Below, one piece after another: positions 9,045-17,743 of a DNA stretch of 64,000 nucleotides. Location: positions 2,666,001 to 2,730,000 of the forward strand of contig NZ_CP066801.1 of NCBI RefSeq assembly GCF_016598575.1, in the 5' to 3' direction. Source of the stretch: Streptomyces sp. HSG2 (GTDB taxonomy: Bacteria > Actinomycetota > Actinomycetes > Streptomycetales > Streptomycetaceae). How positions within the stretch are numbered: position 1 is the stretch's first letter; each line of letters begins with the position of its first letter. The notes under the pieces are model-generated. The model worked only from the letters and a program-made list of their open reading frames with translations, was not told where the DNA came from and searched no databases. A program made the translations under genes and the position numbers.

Positions 9045-11173
9045 CCCTTCAGGACCACCCGACCCCGCAGCGGAGCGCGCCGAGCGACGATCCGCCCGAG
9101 GCGAGGGCCTCCGATCCCCGCTGGGCGCGACCGGCCCTCATCGTCCTGCTGCTCGCCACCGGCTTGCTCTACCTGTACAACCTCAGCGTCTCCGGCTACG
9201 CCAACTCCTTCTACTCGGCCGCCGTCCAGGCGGGCAGCGAGTCCTGGAAGGCGTTCTTCTTCGGGTCCCTGGACGCGGCGAACGCCATCACGGTGGACAA
9301 GCCCCCGGCCTCGTTGTGGCCGATGGCTCTGTCGGTGAAGATCTTCGGACTGAGTTCGTGGGCGATCCTCGTCCCCGAGGTCCTCATGGGCGTCGGCACG
9401 GTCGCCGTGGTCCACGCCGCCGTCCGTCGTCGGTCGGGCCCCGCGGCGGGACTGATCGCGGGCGGTGTCCTGGCGCTGACCCCGGTCGCCGCCTTGATGT
9501 TCCGGTTCAACAACCCTGACGCCCTGCTGGCGCTGCTGCTCTCCCTGGCCTGCTACTTCGTGGTGCGGTCACTGGAGGACGGGCGCACCAAGTGGCTGGT
9601 GTGGGCCGGGGTGGCCATCGGCTTCGCCTTCTTGACCAAGACTCTCCAGGCCTTCCTGATCCTTCCGCCGCTCGCCCTGGTCTACGCCGTGTGCGCGCCG
9701 GTGCGGGTACGGAAGCGGATCGGGCAACTGGCCCTCGCCGCCGTGGCGATCGTGGTCTCCGGCGGTTGGTGGGTGGCGATCGTCGAGCTGTGGCCGGCCG
9801 CGTCCCGCCCGTACATCGGCGGCTCGCAGGACAACAGTTTCCTGGAGCTGACCTTCGGCTACAACGGCCTCGGTCGGATCAACGGCGAGGAGACCGGCAG
9901 CGTCGGCGGCGGCGGTGGACGCTGGGGCGACACCGGTATCGGCCGTATGTTCGGCGACTCCATCGGCGGCCAGATCTCCTGGCTGTTGCCGGCCGCGCTG
10001 ATCCTGTTGGTCTTCGCGTTGGTGCTGACCCGCAAGGCGCGGCGGACCGACCCCACGCGTGCGTCCCTGCTGGTCTGGGGCGGCTCCCTGGTCGTGACGA
10101 TGCTGGTCTTCAGCTTCATGGCGGGCATCTTCCACGAGTACTACACGGTGGCGCTGGCGCCCTACCTGGCCGCCGTCGTCGGCATGGGCGCCGTGATCCT
10201 GTGGCGCCGGCGCGAGGAGACCTGGGCGGCGCTCGGCCTGGCGGCGGCGGCCACGGCGACCGCCGCGTGGGGATACGTGCTCCTGAACCGCACGCCCGAC
10301 TACCTGCCCTGGTTGAAGTGGCTGGTGCTGGTCGGCGGTCTCGCGGCGGCCCTCGGCCTGGTGTTCGTGGGCCGGCTCGGAAGCCGGCTGGCCCTCGCCG
10401 CGGCCGGCCTCGGCCTGGTGGCCGCCCTCGCCGGTCCCACCGCCTACACCCTCAGCACACTCCAGGAGCGGCACACCGGATCCCTTGTCACGGCCGGTCC
10501 GGCCGGAGCCGCCACCACCCGAGGCGGCGGGGACGACGCCCGCGCCGCCGCGCCGGGCGGGGCCGGTGCCCCGGCGGGCGGGGTCCCCGGCACCCAAGGA
10601 GCCCAGGGCGGCCAGGGGCAGCCCGGCGGCAAGGGCGCACCCGGCGGGCAGGGAAGGCCGGACGGGGACGACACCGGCGGAGCCGGCGCACCCGGAACGG
10701 ACGGCGCGCCCGGCGGCCAAGGCGGCACCCAGGGTGGTGGCGCGGGTGGCGGACGCGGCGGTGGGGGTGGCGGTATGAGCGGCCTCCTGAACGGTTCCCA
10801 GGTCGGCACCGAGGTCGAGGAGATGCTGTCGGCCGACGCGGACGACTACACCTGGGTCGCCGCGGCCGTCGGGGCGCAGAACGCCGCCAGCTACCAGCTG
10901 GCCGTCGAGAAGCCGGTGATGGCCATCGGTGGCTTCAACGGCACCGATCCGTCGCCCACGTTGGCCGAGTTCCAGGAGTACGTGGACGCGGGGAAGATCC
11001 ACTACTTCGCGGCCGGCGGCGGCGAGGGCGGCGGCCGGGGAGGTGCCGGAGGTCCCTCTGACGAATCGTCCACGTCGAGTCAGATCACCTCGTGGGTGGA
11101 GGAGAACTTCACCCAGGTCACGGTCGGTTCCGCGACGTTCTACGACTTGAGTCAGCCCGTGTCCGCCGACTGA
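9041..11173 (+). CDS. ArnT/PMT-like membrane glycosyltransferase with collagen-like loop
   Basis: 710 residues, ATGA overlap with the preceding GT2 gene. The N-terminal half is a multi-spanning GT-C enzyme with an early extracytoplasmic acidic/DKPP-containing loop (VDKPPASLW) typical of PMT_2/ArnT enzymes that use polyprenyl-phosphate sugars. About 12 hydrophobic helices reach residue 475. Residues about 505-575 are almost only Gly, Ala, Pro, Gln and Thr with consecutive G-X-Y triplets (collagen-like). They are followed by an outer globular domain of about 130 residues (MAIGGFNGTDPSPT). It likely transfers sugar outside the membrane. Cotranscribed with the two-component pair. Confidence 0.88.
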   Translation: MTLQDHPTPQRSAPSDDPPEARASDPRWARPALIVLLLATGLLYLYNLSVSGYANSFYSAAVQAGSESWKAFFFGSLDAANAITVDKPPASLWPMALSVKIFGLSSWAILVPEVLMGVGTVAVVHAAVRRRSGPAAGLIAGGVLALTPVAALMFRFNNPDALLALLLSLACYFVVRSLEDGRTKWLVWAGVAIGFAFLTKTLQAFLILPPLALVYAVCAPVRVRKRIGQLALAAVAIVVSGGWWVAIVELWPAASRPYIGGSQDNSFLELTFGYNGLGRINGEETGSVGGGGGRWGDTGIGRMFGDSIGGQISWLLPAALILLVFALVLTRKARRTDPTRASLLVWGGSLVVTMLVFSFMAGIFHEYYTVALAPYLAAVVGMGAVILWRRREETWAALGLAAAATATAAWGYVLLNRTPDYLPWLKWLVLVGGLAAALGLVFVGRLGSRLALAAAGLGLVAALAGPTAYTLSTLQERHTGSLVTAGPAGAATTRGGGDDARAAAPGGAGAPAGGVPGTQGAQGGQGQPGGKGAPGGQGRPDGDDTGGAGAPGTDGAPGGQGGTQGGGAGGGRGGGGGGMSGLLNGSQVGTEVEEMLSADADDYTWVAAAVGAQNAASYQLAVEKPVMAIGGFNGTDPSPTLAEFQEYVDAGKIHYFAAGGGEGGGRGGAGGPSDESSTSSQITSWVEENFTQVTVGSATFYDLSQPVSAD

Positions 11174-11191
11174 TCCGATCACCGGTGCGTC

Positions 11192-11219
11192 CAGGGGTGC
11201 CCCGACCGGGGCACCCCTG
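11192..11219 (+). terminator. Terminator of the two-component/glycosyltransferase operon
   Basis: A 12-bp perfect stem (11192-11203 with 11208-11219) with loop GACC lies 19 bases after the stop. Confidence 0.8.
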
Positions 11220-11436
11220 CACGCGCACCGCGACTCCTCGCGAAGGCCCCGGAACGGATCCGTCACGTAACCGGCCCGGGGCCTTCGACCGTTTCCGCCC
11301 GGTCCCCGTGCCCCGGCGGGCGGGAGCGGTCCCCGATCGGCGGCGGCGTGGGGAGCGTCCCGGAAGCGTGCCGCGTTTCCGACTCGGCACCCCGGTCTCC
11401 CGCTCCGGACCCGGACGGGCCCGGGCCCAGCTCGGG

Positions 11437-13224
11437 CTACTCGCGACCGCCCACGCGGCCCGTCGCCCGCCGGGCGACGGAGGCCCGCCCCGTCGCCACG
11501 TCGAATGGCGGCGGCGTCGTGTTCCGCGTGGCGGCGGTCGCGAGGTTCGCGGCGTGAGCCGTGGCCGGGACGGGGGCGGGCGCGCCGACCGGCGAGGACA
11601 TCGAGGCCGCACCGGCCGCCCCGTCCTCCGGAACGTCCCCCGCGACGAGGGCGGCGGACCCGGCGGAGCGCAGCGGGACCTCCTTGATGAACACGGTGAC
11701 GAGGAGAGCGAGCGCGGCGAGCGGCGCCACGTAGAGGAAGACGTCGGCGATGCCGTGCCCGTAGGCCGCTTCCAGCCAGGACCGGATGCCCGGGGGCAGC
11801 AGGGACATGTCCGGGATGGCGCCGCTCTCGGCGCTGCGGGCCGCCGCTCCCCTTTCCTCGGGGGCGAGTAGCCCGATGGTGTCCCGCGCGTGTTCGCCGA
11901 TCCGGGTCGACATCACCGAGCCCAGCGCCGAGACGCCCACCGCGCCGCCGAGCGAGCGGAAGAAGGTCACCACCGAGGAGGCCGCGCCCAGGTCCGAGGC
12001 GGCCACCTGGTTCTGGGTGCTCAGGACCAGGTTCTGCAGCATCATCCCGACGCCGACACCCGTGAGGGCCATGAAGACCGCGAGGTGCCAGTAGGGGGTG
12101 TCGTGACGCATGGTGCCCAGCAGGGCCAGGCCGACGGTGAGCAGCACCCCGCCGCTCCACAGCCACCTCTTCCACCGACCGGTCCGGGAGATGATCAGAC
12201 CGGAGGCGGTCGACGCCACGAAGAGCCCGCCGATCATCGGGATGGTCAGCACGCCCGACATCGTCGGGGTGGCACCGCGGGCGAGTTGGAAGTACTGGCT
12301 GAAGAAGACGGTGGCCGCGAACATCGCGACGCCGACGAACAGCGAGGCCAGGGAGGCCAACGCGATGGTGCGGTCGCGGAACAGCCGGAGCGGCATGATC
12401 GGCTCGCTCGCCCGCGACTCGACCAGGACGAAGGCGACCGCCAGCACGCCGGATCCGCCGACCATCGCCCCGGTCTGCCAGGAAATCCAGGCGTACCGGT
12501 CCCCGGCGAAGGTCACCCAGATCAGCAGCAGGGAGACGGCCGCGGTGACGAGGAAGGCCCCCGTCCAGTCGACCTTGACCCGCCGGGTGGTCGTGGGCAG
12601 CCGCAGCGTGCGCTGGAGCACGACGAGCGCGACCAGCGCGAACGGCACACCGACGTAGAGGCACCAACGCCAGCCGAGCCAACTCGTGTCCGTGATCACC
12701 CCGCCGAGGAGGGGACCGCCCACGGTGGCCAAGGCGAAGGTGGCGCCCAGGTAGCCGGAGTACCGACCGCGTTCCCTCGGGGCGATCATCGCGGCCATGA
12801 TGATCTGTGCCAGGGCGGCGAGTCCGCCGGCGCCCAGGCCCTGCACGGCCCGAGCGGTGATCAGCATCCCCGGGTTCGGTGCCGGTCCCGCCAGGACCGA
12901 CCCCAGGACGTAGACCGACAGGGCGACTTGTACCAGCGTCTTCTTGTCCACCAGGTCGGCGAGCTTGCCCCACAGCGGGGTCGAGGCGGTCATCGCCAAC
13001 AGCGACGCGGTGACGACCCAGATGTAGGCGTTCTGGCCGCCGCCCAGATCGGTCACGATCGCCGGGAGGGCGTTGGTCACGATGGTCGAGGACAGGATGG
13101 CCGCGAACAAGCCCAGCAGGAGGCCGGAGAGGGCCTTCATGATCTGCCGGTGCGTCATGCCCCCCGAAGGGGCCTCGTCGTGCTGGGCAGGGGCTCGCAC
13201 GCCGGCCGGTGAGGTCGTTGCCAT
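11437..13224 (-). CDS. DHA2-family MFS drug exporter
   Basis: 595 residues, ATG with GAAGGA upstream. It has about 14 hydrophobic helices. The motif-A-like loop GKLADLVDKKT and the motif-C-like stretch at LGATFALATVGGPLLGG identify the QacA/EmrB (DHA2) group of proton-coupled multidrug exporters. The last about 70 residues are a low-complexity Ala/Thr/Pro tail. It is 18 bases downstream of a MarR regulator in the same direction, the classic arrangement for a substrate-inducible efflux operon. The substrate is unknown. Confidence 0.92.
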   Translation of the reverse strand: MATTSPAGVRAPAQHDEAPSGGMTHRQIMKALSGLLLGLFAAILSSTIVTNALPAIVTDLGGGQNAYIWVVTASLLAMTASTPLWGKLADLVDKKTLVQVALSVYVLGSVLAGPAPNPGMLITARAVQGLGAGGLAALAQIIMAAMIAPRERGRYSGYLGATFALATVGGPLLGGVITDTSWLGWRWCLYVGVPFALVALVVLQRTLRLPTTTRRVKVDWTGAFLVTAAVSLLLIWVTFAGDRYAWISWQTGAMVGGSGVLAVAFVLVESRASEPIMPLRLFRDRTIALASLASLFVGVAMFAATVFFSQYFQLARGATPTMSGVLTIPMIGGLFVASTASGLIISRTGRWKRWLWSGGVLLTVGLALLGTMRHDTPYWHLAVFMALTGVGVGMMLQNLVLSTQNQVAASDLGAASSVVTFFRSLGGAVGVSALGSVMSTRIGEHARDTIGLLAPEERGAAARSAESGAIPDMSLLPPGIRSWLEAAYGHGIADVFLYVAPLAALALLVTVFIKEVPLRSAGSAALVAGDVPEDGAAGAASMSSPVGAPAPVPATAHAANLATAATRNTTPPPFDVATGRASVARRATGRVGGRE

Positions 13225-13242
13225 GGGTTTCCTTCGCGGTCG

Positions 13243-13761
13243 CTACAGGGTGGAGGAGGGAGCCTGATCCGGATTCGGCGCCGTGTCCGGGTGGTCCTCG
13301 GAGCGAGCGGGGAGGCGCCCCGCGGCGCAGGTCCGGCCGTCGTCGAAGCTCGCTCGGAGCCTGGCCATCAGGTGGGAGAGCTGGTCGACCTCCTCGTCGG
13401 ACCAGTCGCCGAGTCGGTCGGCGAACAGGCGGCCGGCGCGTTCGGACAACTCCGTGAGCTGGGCTCGTCCCGCCGGGGTCAGTCGCAGGATGCGGGAGCG
13501 TCGGTCGGCGGGGTCGGGAGAGCGCGCGATCCAGCCGTGCTCCACGAGGTGACCGACGTGCCGGCTGGCCACCGACAGGTCCACGACGAGCAGCTCGGCC
13601 AGCCTGCTCATGTGCATCGCGCCGTGGCGCTCCAGGAGGACCAGGGCGGTGGCGGACCCGCCGGGGCACTCGGGGGGCAGTGCTCGACCCAGCTCCCGTC
13701 TCACCGCGCCGAGCGAGCTGAATTGGCGGATCAGCTCTTCGTAGTGTGTCCGTCCGGCCAA
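13243..13761 (-). CDS. MarR-family transcriptional regulator
   Basis: 172 residues from a TTG at 13761 with GGAGG 8 bases upstream; in-frame GTG (13770) and TTG (13794) lack that spacing. The winged helix-turn-helix includes MHMSRLAELLVVDLSVASRHVG, and the wing contains the family hallmark DPADRRSRILRLT. It presumably represses itself and the downstream efflux gene, released by a small lipophilic ligand. A dyad at 13781-13795 overlaps its 5' end and is a natural operator candidate. Confidence 0.9.
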   Translation of the reverse strand: MAGRTHYEELIRQFSSLGAVRRELGRALPPECPGGSATALVLLERHGAMHMSRLAELLVVDLSVASRHVGHLVEHGWIARSPDPADRRSRILRLTPAGRAQLTELSERAGRLFADRLGDWSDEEVDQLSHLMARLRASFDDGRTCAAGRLPARSEDHPDTAPNPDQAPSSTL

Positions 13762-13780
13762 TGCCCGCACCTCCGCATTC

Positions 13781-13795
13781 GTTGCTTGAGGCAAC
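13781..13795. promoter_or_regulatory. Candidate MarR operator
   Basis: The inverted repeat GTTGC-N5-GCAAC lies 20-34 bases upstream of the chosen MarR start. A related TTGGTTGCC half-site lies at 13806-13814. Size and place fit an autoregulatory MarR site; binding is inferred. Confidence 0.45.
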
Positions 13796-14083
13796 CGTAA
13801 GCGTATTGGTTGCCGCAGGCTAATAATTCTGGGCGGAGCCGGGTCAAAAGTTGGCAAAGGCAAGTATCTCGCGAGTAAACGTCCAGGTGGGGCGCGTGGT
13901 GCCGGGCTCCATGGGCGGCTCCACCGCCGTCGGGGTGTCCAGGCGGCCCTGGGGCGCGGGCATGAAGGGGGGTGTCGCTCGCTTCGGTGGTGGGGCGACG
14001 GTCGACCCCCGTAGAGGCTCGGGGGCGCTCGACGCGGCGCGCGCCCACTCCCACGACCCCACGACCCCACGACGGCCCCCCGG
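13796..14083. other. Divergent intergenic region, no gene recognised
   Basis: The first part (13800-13880) is less GC-rich and probably carries the marR promoter on the minus strand. I see no gene in the remainder. Confidence 0.4.
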
Positions 14084-14112
14084 TTGGGCGACCCCCGCCG
14101 ATTCGCTAGGGT
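14084..14112 (+). promoter_or_regulatory. Promoter of small membrane protein gene
   Basis: TTGGGC (14084-14089), a 17-base spacer and TAGGGT (14107-14112). The expected transcription start is at or next to the ATG at 14121, so the mRNA would be leaderless. Confidence 0.55.
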
Positions 14113-14120
14113 CTCGGGCC

Positions 14121-14315
14121 ATGGCGAACAACCAGGGCCCCCAGGGCCAGCAAGACCCTGCCGGCAGCACCCAGATGTTCCGCGCGTTCGTCGACGAGGG
14201 AGGTCCGGCGTCTCGTCCGGCCGCCGCCCCGGCGGGGCCGCGAATCGGACTGATCATCGGTGCGGTCGTCGCCGTTGCCGTCGTCGCCGCGGTGGTCTGG
14301 CTGGCGGTGTCCTGA
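14121..14315 (+). CDS. Small single-span membrane protein, unknown
   Basis: 64 residues. The N-terminal 40 residues are polar (Gln/Gly/Pro-rich), then a stretch RIGLIIGAVVAVAVV and on to residue 63 forms one C-terminal transmembrane helix, i.e. a tail-anchored-like topology. A good promoter puts the transcription start at the ATG (leaderless). Convergent with sigN across a shared terminator. I recall similar short proteins beside sigN in streptomycetes, but no function is known to me. Confidence 0.75.
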   Translation: MANNQGPQGQQDPAGSTQMFRAFVDEGGPASRPAAAPAGPRIGLIIGAVVAVAVVAAVVWLAVS

Positions 14316-14348
14316 CACCGGACCATGGCGGTCCGAACGCCCGCTCGA

Positions 14349-14370
14349 CCGGGGCCCCATGGGGCCCCGG
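14349..14370. terminator. Bidirectional terminator between small membrane protein gene and sigN
   Basis: A 10-bp perfect stem CCGGGGCCCC (14349-14358 with 14361-14370) lies between two convergent stop codons. Confidence 0.7.
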
Positions 14371-14378
14371 CGCCCGAC

Positions 14379-15281
14379 TCAGTCCGAGATCAGGCCCTCG
14401 CGGAGCTGGGTGAGTGTGCGCGTCAACAGGCGTGAGACGTGCATCTGGGAGATTCCGACCTCCTCGCCGATCTGTGACTGCGTCATGTTGGCGAAGAAGC
14501 GCAGCATGATGATCCGGCGTTCCCGAGGAGGGAGTTGGGCCAGCAGCGGCTTCAGGGACTCCCGATACTCGACGCCCTCCAGCGCCGAGTCCTCGTAGCC
14601 CAGACGGTCCGCGAGCGACCCCTCGCCGCCGTCGTCCTCCGGGGCCGGCGAGTCCAACGACGAGGCGGTGTAGGCGTTTCCGACGGCCAGGCCGTCGACG
14701 ACGTCCTCCTCCGAGACCCCCAGCGCGACGGCCAGTTCGCCGACGGTCGGCGAGCGGTCCAGACGCTGGGACAGCTCGTCGCTGGCCTTGGTCAGCGCCA
14801 GCCGCAGCTCCTGGAGCCGGCGCGGGACCCGCACCGACCACGACGTGTCCCGGAAGAAGCGCTTGATCTCGCCGACCACCGTCGGCATCGCGAAGGTCGG
14901 GAACTCCACCCCCCGCTCGCAGTCGAAGCGGTCGATCGCCTTGATCAGGCCGATGGTGCCGACCTGGACGATGTCCTCCATCGGCTCGTTGCGCGAGCGG
15001 AAGCGGGCCGCCGCGTAGCGCACCAACGGGAGGTTGAGCTCGATGAGCGTGTCCCGGACGTAGGCGCGCTCCGGGCTGCTCGCGTCCAGCGCGGCCAGTC
15101 GCAGGAAGAGCGAGCGGGACAGGGTGCGGGTGTCGATGGCCGCCGGCACCGAGGCTTCCGGAGCCGGCCCTGTCGCCGGGGACGGGACGTCTTCGACGGG
15201 ACCGAGCGTGGCGCACGCGTCGGGTGCGGTCTCGCCTTCCGCGAGCGCGAGCACCTTCGAGCTGCCCTGGTCTGCGGACAT
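14379..15281 (-). CDS. sigN: SigB/SigF-type RNA polymerase sigma factor SigN
   Basis: 300 residues from ATG 15281 with AAAGGGGGT upstream. The first 75 residues are a variable Ala/Pro/Glu leader. It then has regions 2 ([23 protein letters not shown]), 3 and 4 ([21 protein letters not shown]). The [11 protein letters not shown] block is typical of the SigF/B/N group controlling sporulation and stress in Streptomyces. It is downstream of sigF in the same direction but with a 359-base gap containing its own SigB-like promoter. The sigN name rests on the long N-terminus and position next to sigF, from recall of S. coelicolor. Confidence 0.88.
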   Translation of the reverse strand: MSADQGSSKVLALAEGETAPDACATLGPVEDVPSPATGPAPEASVPAAIDTRTLSRSLFLRLAALDASSPERAYVRDTLIELNLPLVRYAAARFRSRNEPMEDIVQVGTIGLIKAIDRFDCERGVEFPTFAMPTVVGEIKRFFRDTSWSVRVPRRLQELRLALTKASDELSQRLDRSPTVGELAVALGVSEEDVVDGLAVGNAYTASSLDSPAPEDDGGEGSLADRLGYEDSALEGVEYRESLKPLLAQLPPRERRIIMLRFFANMTQSQIGEEVGISQMHVSRLLTRTLTQLREGLISD

Positions 15282-15348
15282 GCCACCCCCTTTGGGTCGC
15301 GGGACGGTCGCGGCGCGATCCCGTGTCGGGAACGCGGCCCTCACCTGA

Positions 15349-15374
15349 ATACCGGAGCCGGGACCCCGGTAAAC
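15349..15374 (-). promoter_or_regulatory. SigB/F/N-type promoter of sigN
   Basis: On the minus strand GTTT (15374-15371), 16 bases, then CGGTAT (15354-15349). The group consensus is GTTT-N14/16-GGGTAT. The promoter fits autoregulation or recognition by a sister sigma. Confidence 0.5.
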
Positions 15375-15392
15375 GCATTGCCGGAAGAATGT

Positions 15393-15424
15393 CACATGTC
15401 GGCAACGCGCTGTAGTGACATGTC
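15393..15424. promoter_or_regulatory. Tandem ACATGT palindromes upstream of sigN
   Basis: CACATGTC (15393-15400) and GACATGTC (15417-15424) are 24 bases apart. The same GACATGTC occurs upstream of sigF at 16544. Candidate binding sites for a shared regulator. Confidence 0.4.
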
Positions 15425-15639
15425 GACATCCTAGAGGTGAATCCCGCCTGGAGACAGGGGATCTGAGGGGTTGTCGGCACAGGAGTCGGGAGAGGGGCTC
15501 CCGCCGTTCCCTCGCCCCGGTGACGCTTCGATCAAGCTTTCCAAGGGTGCCCCCCCACGGGGGTCGGCGGGGGCGCCGCGCGTCGGCCCGTCGGTCGATG
15601 CCCGGTGCCGCCGCGACCCGGGGCGGGTCCGACGGCGGG

Positions 15640-16485
15640 TCAGGCGTCGATGCGGTTGGCGGACCTCAACCGTTGAAAGCTGCGGGCCAGCAACCGCGAT
15701 ACGTGCATCTGGGAGACGCCGAGCTCGGCGCTGATCTGCGATTGGGTGAGATTGCTGTAGTACCGCAGCAACAGGATGCGTTGCTCCCGCTCGGGGAGCT
15801 GGACCAGCAGGTGACGCACCAGGTCGCGGTGTTCCACCCCGTCCAGCGCCGGATCCTCGTAGCCGAGCCGGTCCAGCAGCCCAGGCGGCCCGTCGCCTTC
15901 CTGGGCGGCCTCCAGCGAGGTGGCGTGGTAGGAGCGCCCGGCCTCGATGCAGGACAACACCTCGTCCTCGCCGATGCGCAGCCGCTCGGCGACCTCGGCG
16001 GTGGTGGGCGTCCGGCCGAAGGCGGTCGTCAGGTCCTCGGTGGCGCTGTTCACCTGCACCCACAGCTCGTGCAGGCGGCGCGGTACGTGCACGGTGCGGA
16101 CGTTGTCCCGGAAATAGCGCTTGATCTCGCCGACCACCGTGGGCATGGCGAAGGTGGGGAACTGCACCCCGCGATCCGGGTCGAAGCGGTCGATGGCGTT
16201 GATCAGGCCGATGGTGCCGACCTGGACCACGTCCTCCATCGGCTCGTTGCGGGAGCGGAATCGGGCGGCGGCGTAGCGGACCAGCGGGAGGTTGGCCTCG
16301 ATCAGGGCGCCGCGGACGCGATCGTGATCCGGGGTGCCCGGCGACAGGTCCTTGAGCTGGGCGAAGAGGACCTGGGTCAGGGCGCGGGTGTCGGCGGCGC
16401 GGCTTGCGCGACCACTGCGCTGGGGCGCGGCTTCCTGGGGCGGGGCCTCCTGAGGCGGCGCTTGGGGCGCAGTACTGGCCGGCAC
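15640..16485 (-). CDS. sigF: Sporulation sigma factor SigF
   Basis: 281 residues from a GTG at 16485, chosen because GAGGTGGGG lies 6 bases upstream; the N-terminus [10 protein letters not shown] then matches the known Streptomyces SigF. Region 2 is [23 protein letters not shown], region 4 [21 protein letters not shown]. In streptomycetes SigF acts in the prespore compartment late in sporulation and is developmentally controlled. Region 2 is nearly identical to that of the neighbouring SigN, consistent with an old duplication. It is regulated from the long 5' region that contains GACATGTC. Confidence 0.93.
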   Translation of the reverse strand: MPASTAPQAPPQEAPPQEAAPQRSGRASRAADTRALTQVLFAQLKDLSPGTPDHDRVRGALIEANLPLVRYAAARFRSRNEPMEDVVQVGTIGLINAIDRFDPDRGVQFPTFAMPTVVGEIKRYFRDNVRTVHVPRRLHELWVQVNSATEDLTTAFGRTPTTAEVAERLRIGEDEVLSCIEAGRSYHATSLEAAQEGDGPPGLLDRLGYEDPALDGVEHRDLVRHLLVQLPEREQRILLLRYYSNLTQSQISAELGVSQMHVSRLLARSFQRLRSANRIDA

Positions 16486-16543
16486 GGTCAACCCCACCTC
16501 GTATCCGTCAATTCATCCGTCAAAAGCGGTCATAGCATCACAA

Positions 16544-16551
16544 GACATGTC
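16544..16551. promoter_or_regulatory. GACATGTC palindrome upstream of sigF
   Basis: A perfect 8-bp palindrome about 59 bases before the sigF start, shared with the sigN upstream region. Confidence 0.35.
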
Positions 16552-16902
16552 CACTGTGCGCAAGCACCCGATCACACCGTGTTGTGTGCGAGGTGCCGGC
16601 CGGAAGGGCATGCCGGACAATGCGCCCTTGGTGAGGGGCGTTCACGCGGAAACGGGGAGGAGGGGAGGCGAGGAGGGGACGGTGGCGATGGCCGGCCCGG
16701 CGCGGTCCGATGCGGTCCGGCGCCGGACAGGCGCCGGTCGAGAGTGGGCGGCGGTTCCGGAAGTGCCGGAAGGGGCGCCGGCCGTCCACGAGCGCCCGAG
16801 CGGGGTGGGGTGGGTCGTGCGACCGGTGAGCGGGCGAGTCCGGGAACGCCGACCGCGGGGCGCTCAGTCGGTCCGGGGGGTTCCGGCGGGGCCGGCTCCG
16901 GA
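16552..16902. other. Intergenic upstream of sigF, no gene recognised
   Basis: About 350 bases between sigF and the Dabb gene stop. Very GC-rich with no credible coding frame. It may hold sigF regulatory sequence. Confidence 0.4.
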
Positions 16903-17196
16903 TCAGATCTCGTAGTCGGCGATCACCCAGGTGGCGATCTCCCGCCACAGGGCCACTGCCGCCCGGTGCGCCGGATGCTCCAGGTAGCGCGCCAGCGCCT
17001 CGGCGTCTGACACGGAGGAGTTGACCGCGAAGTCGTAGGCGATCGGGCGGTCGCTGACGTTCCAGCCGCACTCCCAGGACAGGAGCTCGGGAACGCGGTC
17101 GCCGAGGGCGCCCAGGGCCTCGGCGCCCCGGAGCGCGCGCGGGTCCTCGGGCGTCACGCCCTCGTGGAGCCGGAAGAGGACGAGATGCCGGATCAT
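16903..17196 (-). CDS. Dabb (stress-responsive A/B barrel) domain protein
   Basis: 97 residues beginning MIRHLVLFRLHEGV, the diagnostic first strand of the Dabb fold, and containing YDFAVNSSVSD and YLEHPAHRAAV. Dabb proteins are small dimeric alpha+beta barrels; some are cyclases or haem-related, most are unassigned. ATGA overlap with the tiny membrane protein upstream implies cotranslation. Cytoplasmic. Its function here is unknown. Confidence 0.85.
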   Translation of the reverse strand: MIRHLVLFRLHEGVTPEDPRALRGAEALGALGDRVPELLSWECGWNVSDRPIAYDFAVNSSVSDAEALARYLEHPAHRAAVALWREIATWVIADYEI

Positions 17197-17372
17197 GAGT
17201 CGCCTCCGTTCGCGATCCAGGTCATGAAGTCTCCGACCGCCTTGGCGGCGTCGGAGATGGCTTCGAACACCACCTTGACGTACTCGGCCGCCTTGGCCGG
17301 GTCAGTGATGATCAAGTAGAGGGCGAAGGCGGACAGGAGGAGGACCGCGATCTTCCTCGCGTTCACCGCCAC
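17193..17372 (-). CDS. 59-residue membrane protein cotranslated with Dabb protein
   Basis: GTG at 17372 with GGAGGAGGT 5-8 bases upstream encodes MAVNARKIAVLLLSAFALY and onward. One N-terminal membrane helix (about 7-21) is followed by an amphipathic Ala/Lys/Val segment and the C-terminus ANGGDS. Its TGA overlaps the ATG of the Dabb gene. Similar very short proteins occur in streptomycetes, but I know no function. The strong RBS and the overlap make it a real gene. Confidence 0.8.
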   Translation of the reverse strand: MAVNARKIAVLLLSAFALYLIITDPAKAAEYVKVVFEAISDAAKAVGDFMTWIANGGDS

Positions 17373-17497
17373 CGTGACCTCCTCCGTCCCCCGCCGACGC
17401 GGACACGTCCGACCCCGCCCATGATCGCATGCTGCCGTCCGCTCCCCGACGTGGCCTTGCCCGACCCGGCGTGAGGGGGGCGGGACGCGAGCACGCG

Positions 17498-17530
17498 CGA
17501 GGGGCCCGGTCCACAGGACCGGGCCCCTCG
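17498..17530 (-). terminator. Terminator after tRNA-Ser(CGA)
   Basis: A perfect 15-bp stem (17498-17512 with 17516-17530) with loop ACA lies immediately downstream of the minus-strand tRNA. Confidence 0.85.
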
Positions 17531-17538
17531 TCTACCCG

Positions 17539-17626
17539 CGGTAGCGGTGGGATTTGAACCCACGGTGACGGGTTACGCCACACTCGCTTTCGAGGCGAGC
17601 TCCTTCGGCCGCTCGGACACGCTACC
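17539..17626 (-). tRNA. tRNA-Ser (anticodon CGA)
   Basis: Acceptor GGTAGCG/CGCTACC, anticodon stem CTCGC/GCGAG with loop CTCGAAA, class II long variable arm, T-loop TTCAAAT. It decodes UCG. Confidence 0.97.
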
Positions 17627-17743
17627 GGGAGAGACCCTACAGCAGCCGGGGCGTGATCCGAAATCGCGTCATCGCTCCCCGTCCCGTCCCGTGCGGGGCC
17701 CGGACGGGACGGAGGCCGAAGGCTCCGGGCGGGGATGTCGGCC

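Noticed and set aside
9569..13669. Very long open frame on the minus strand (over 1300 codons)
   Set aside because: It is opposite the ArnT-like and in another frame of the MFS gene; sequence is Arg/Gly/Pro shadow typical of GC-rich antisense frames.
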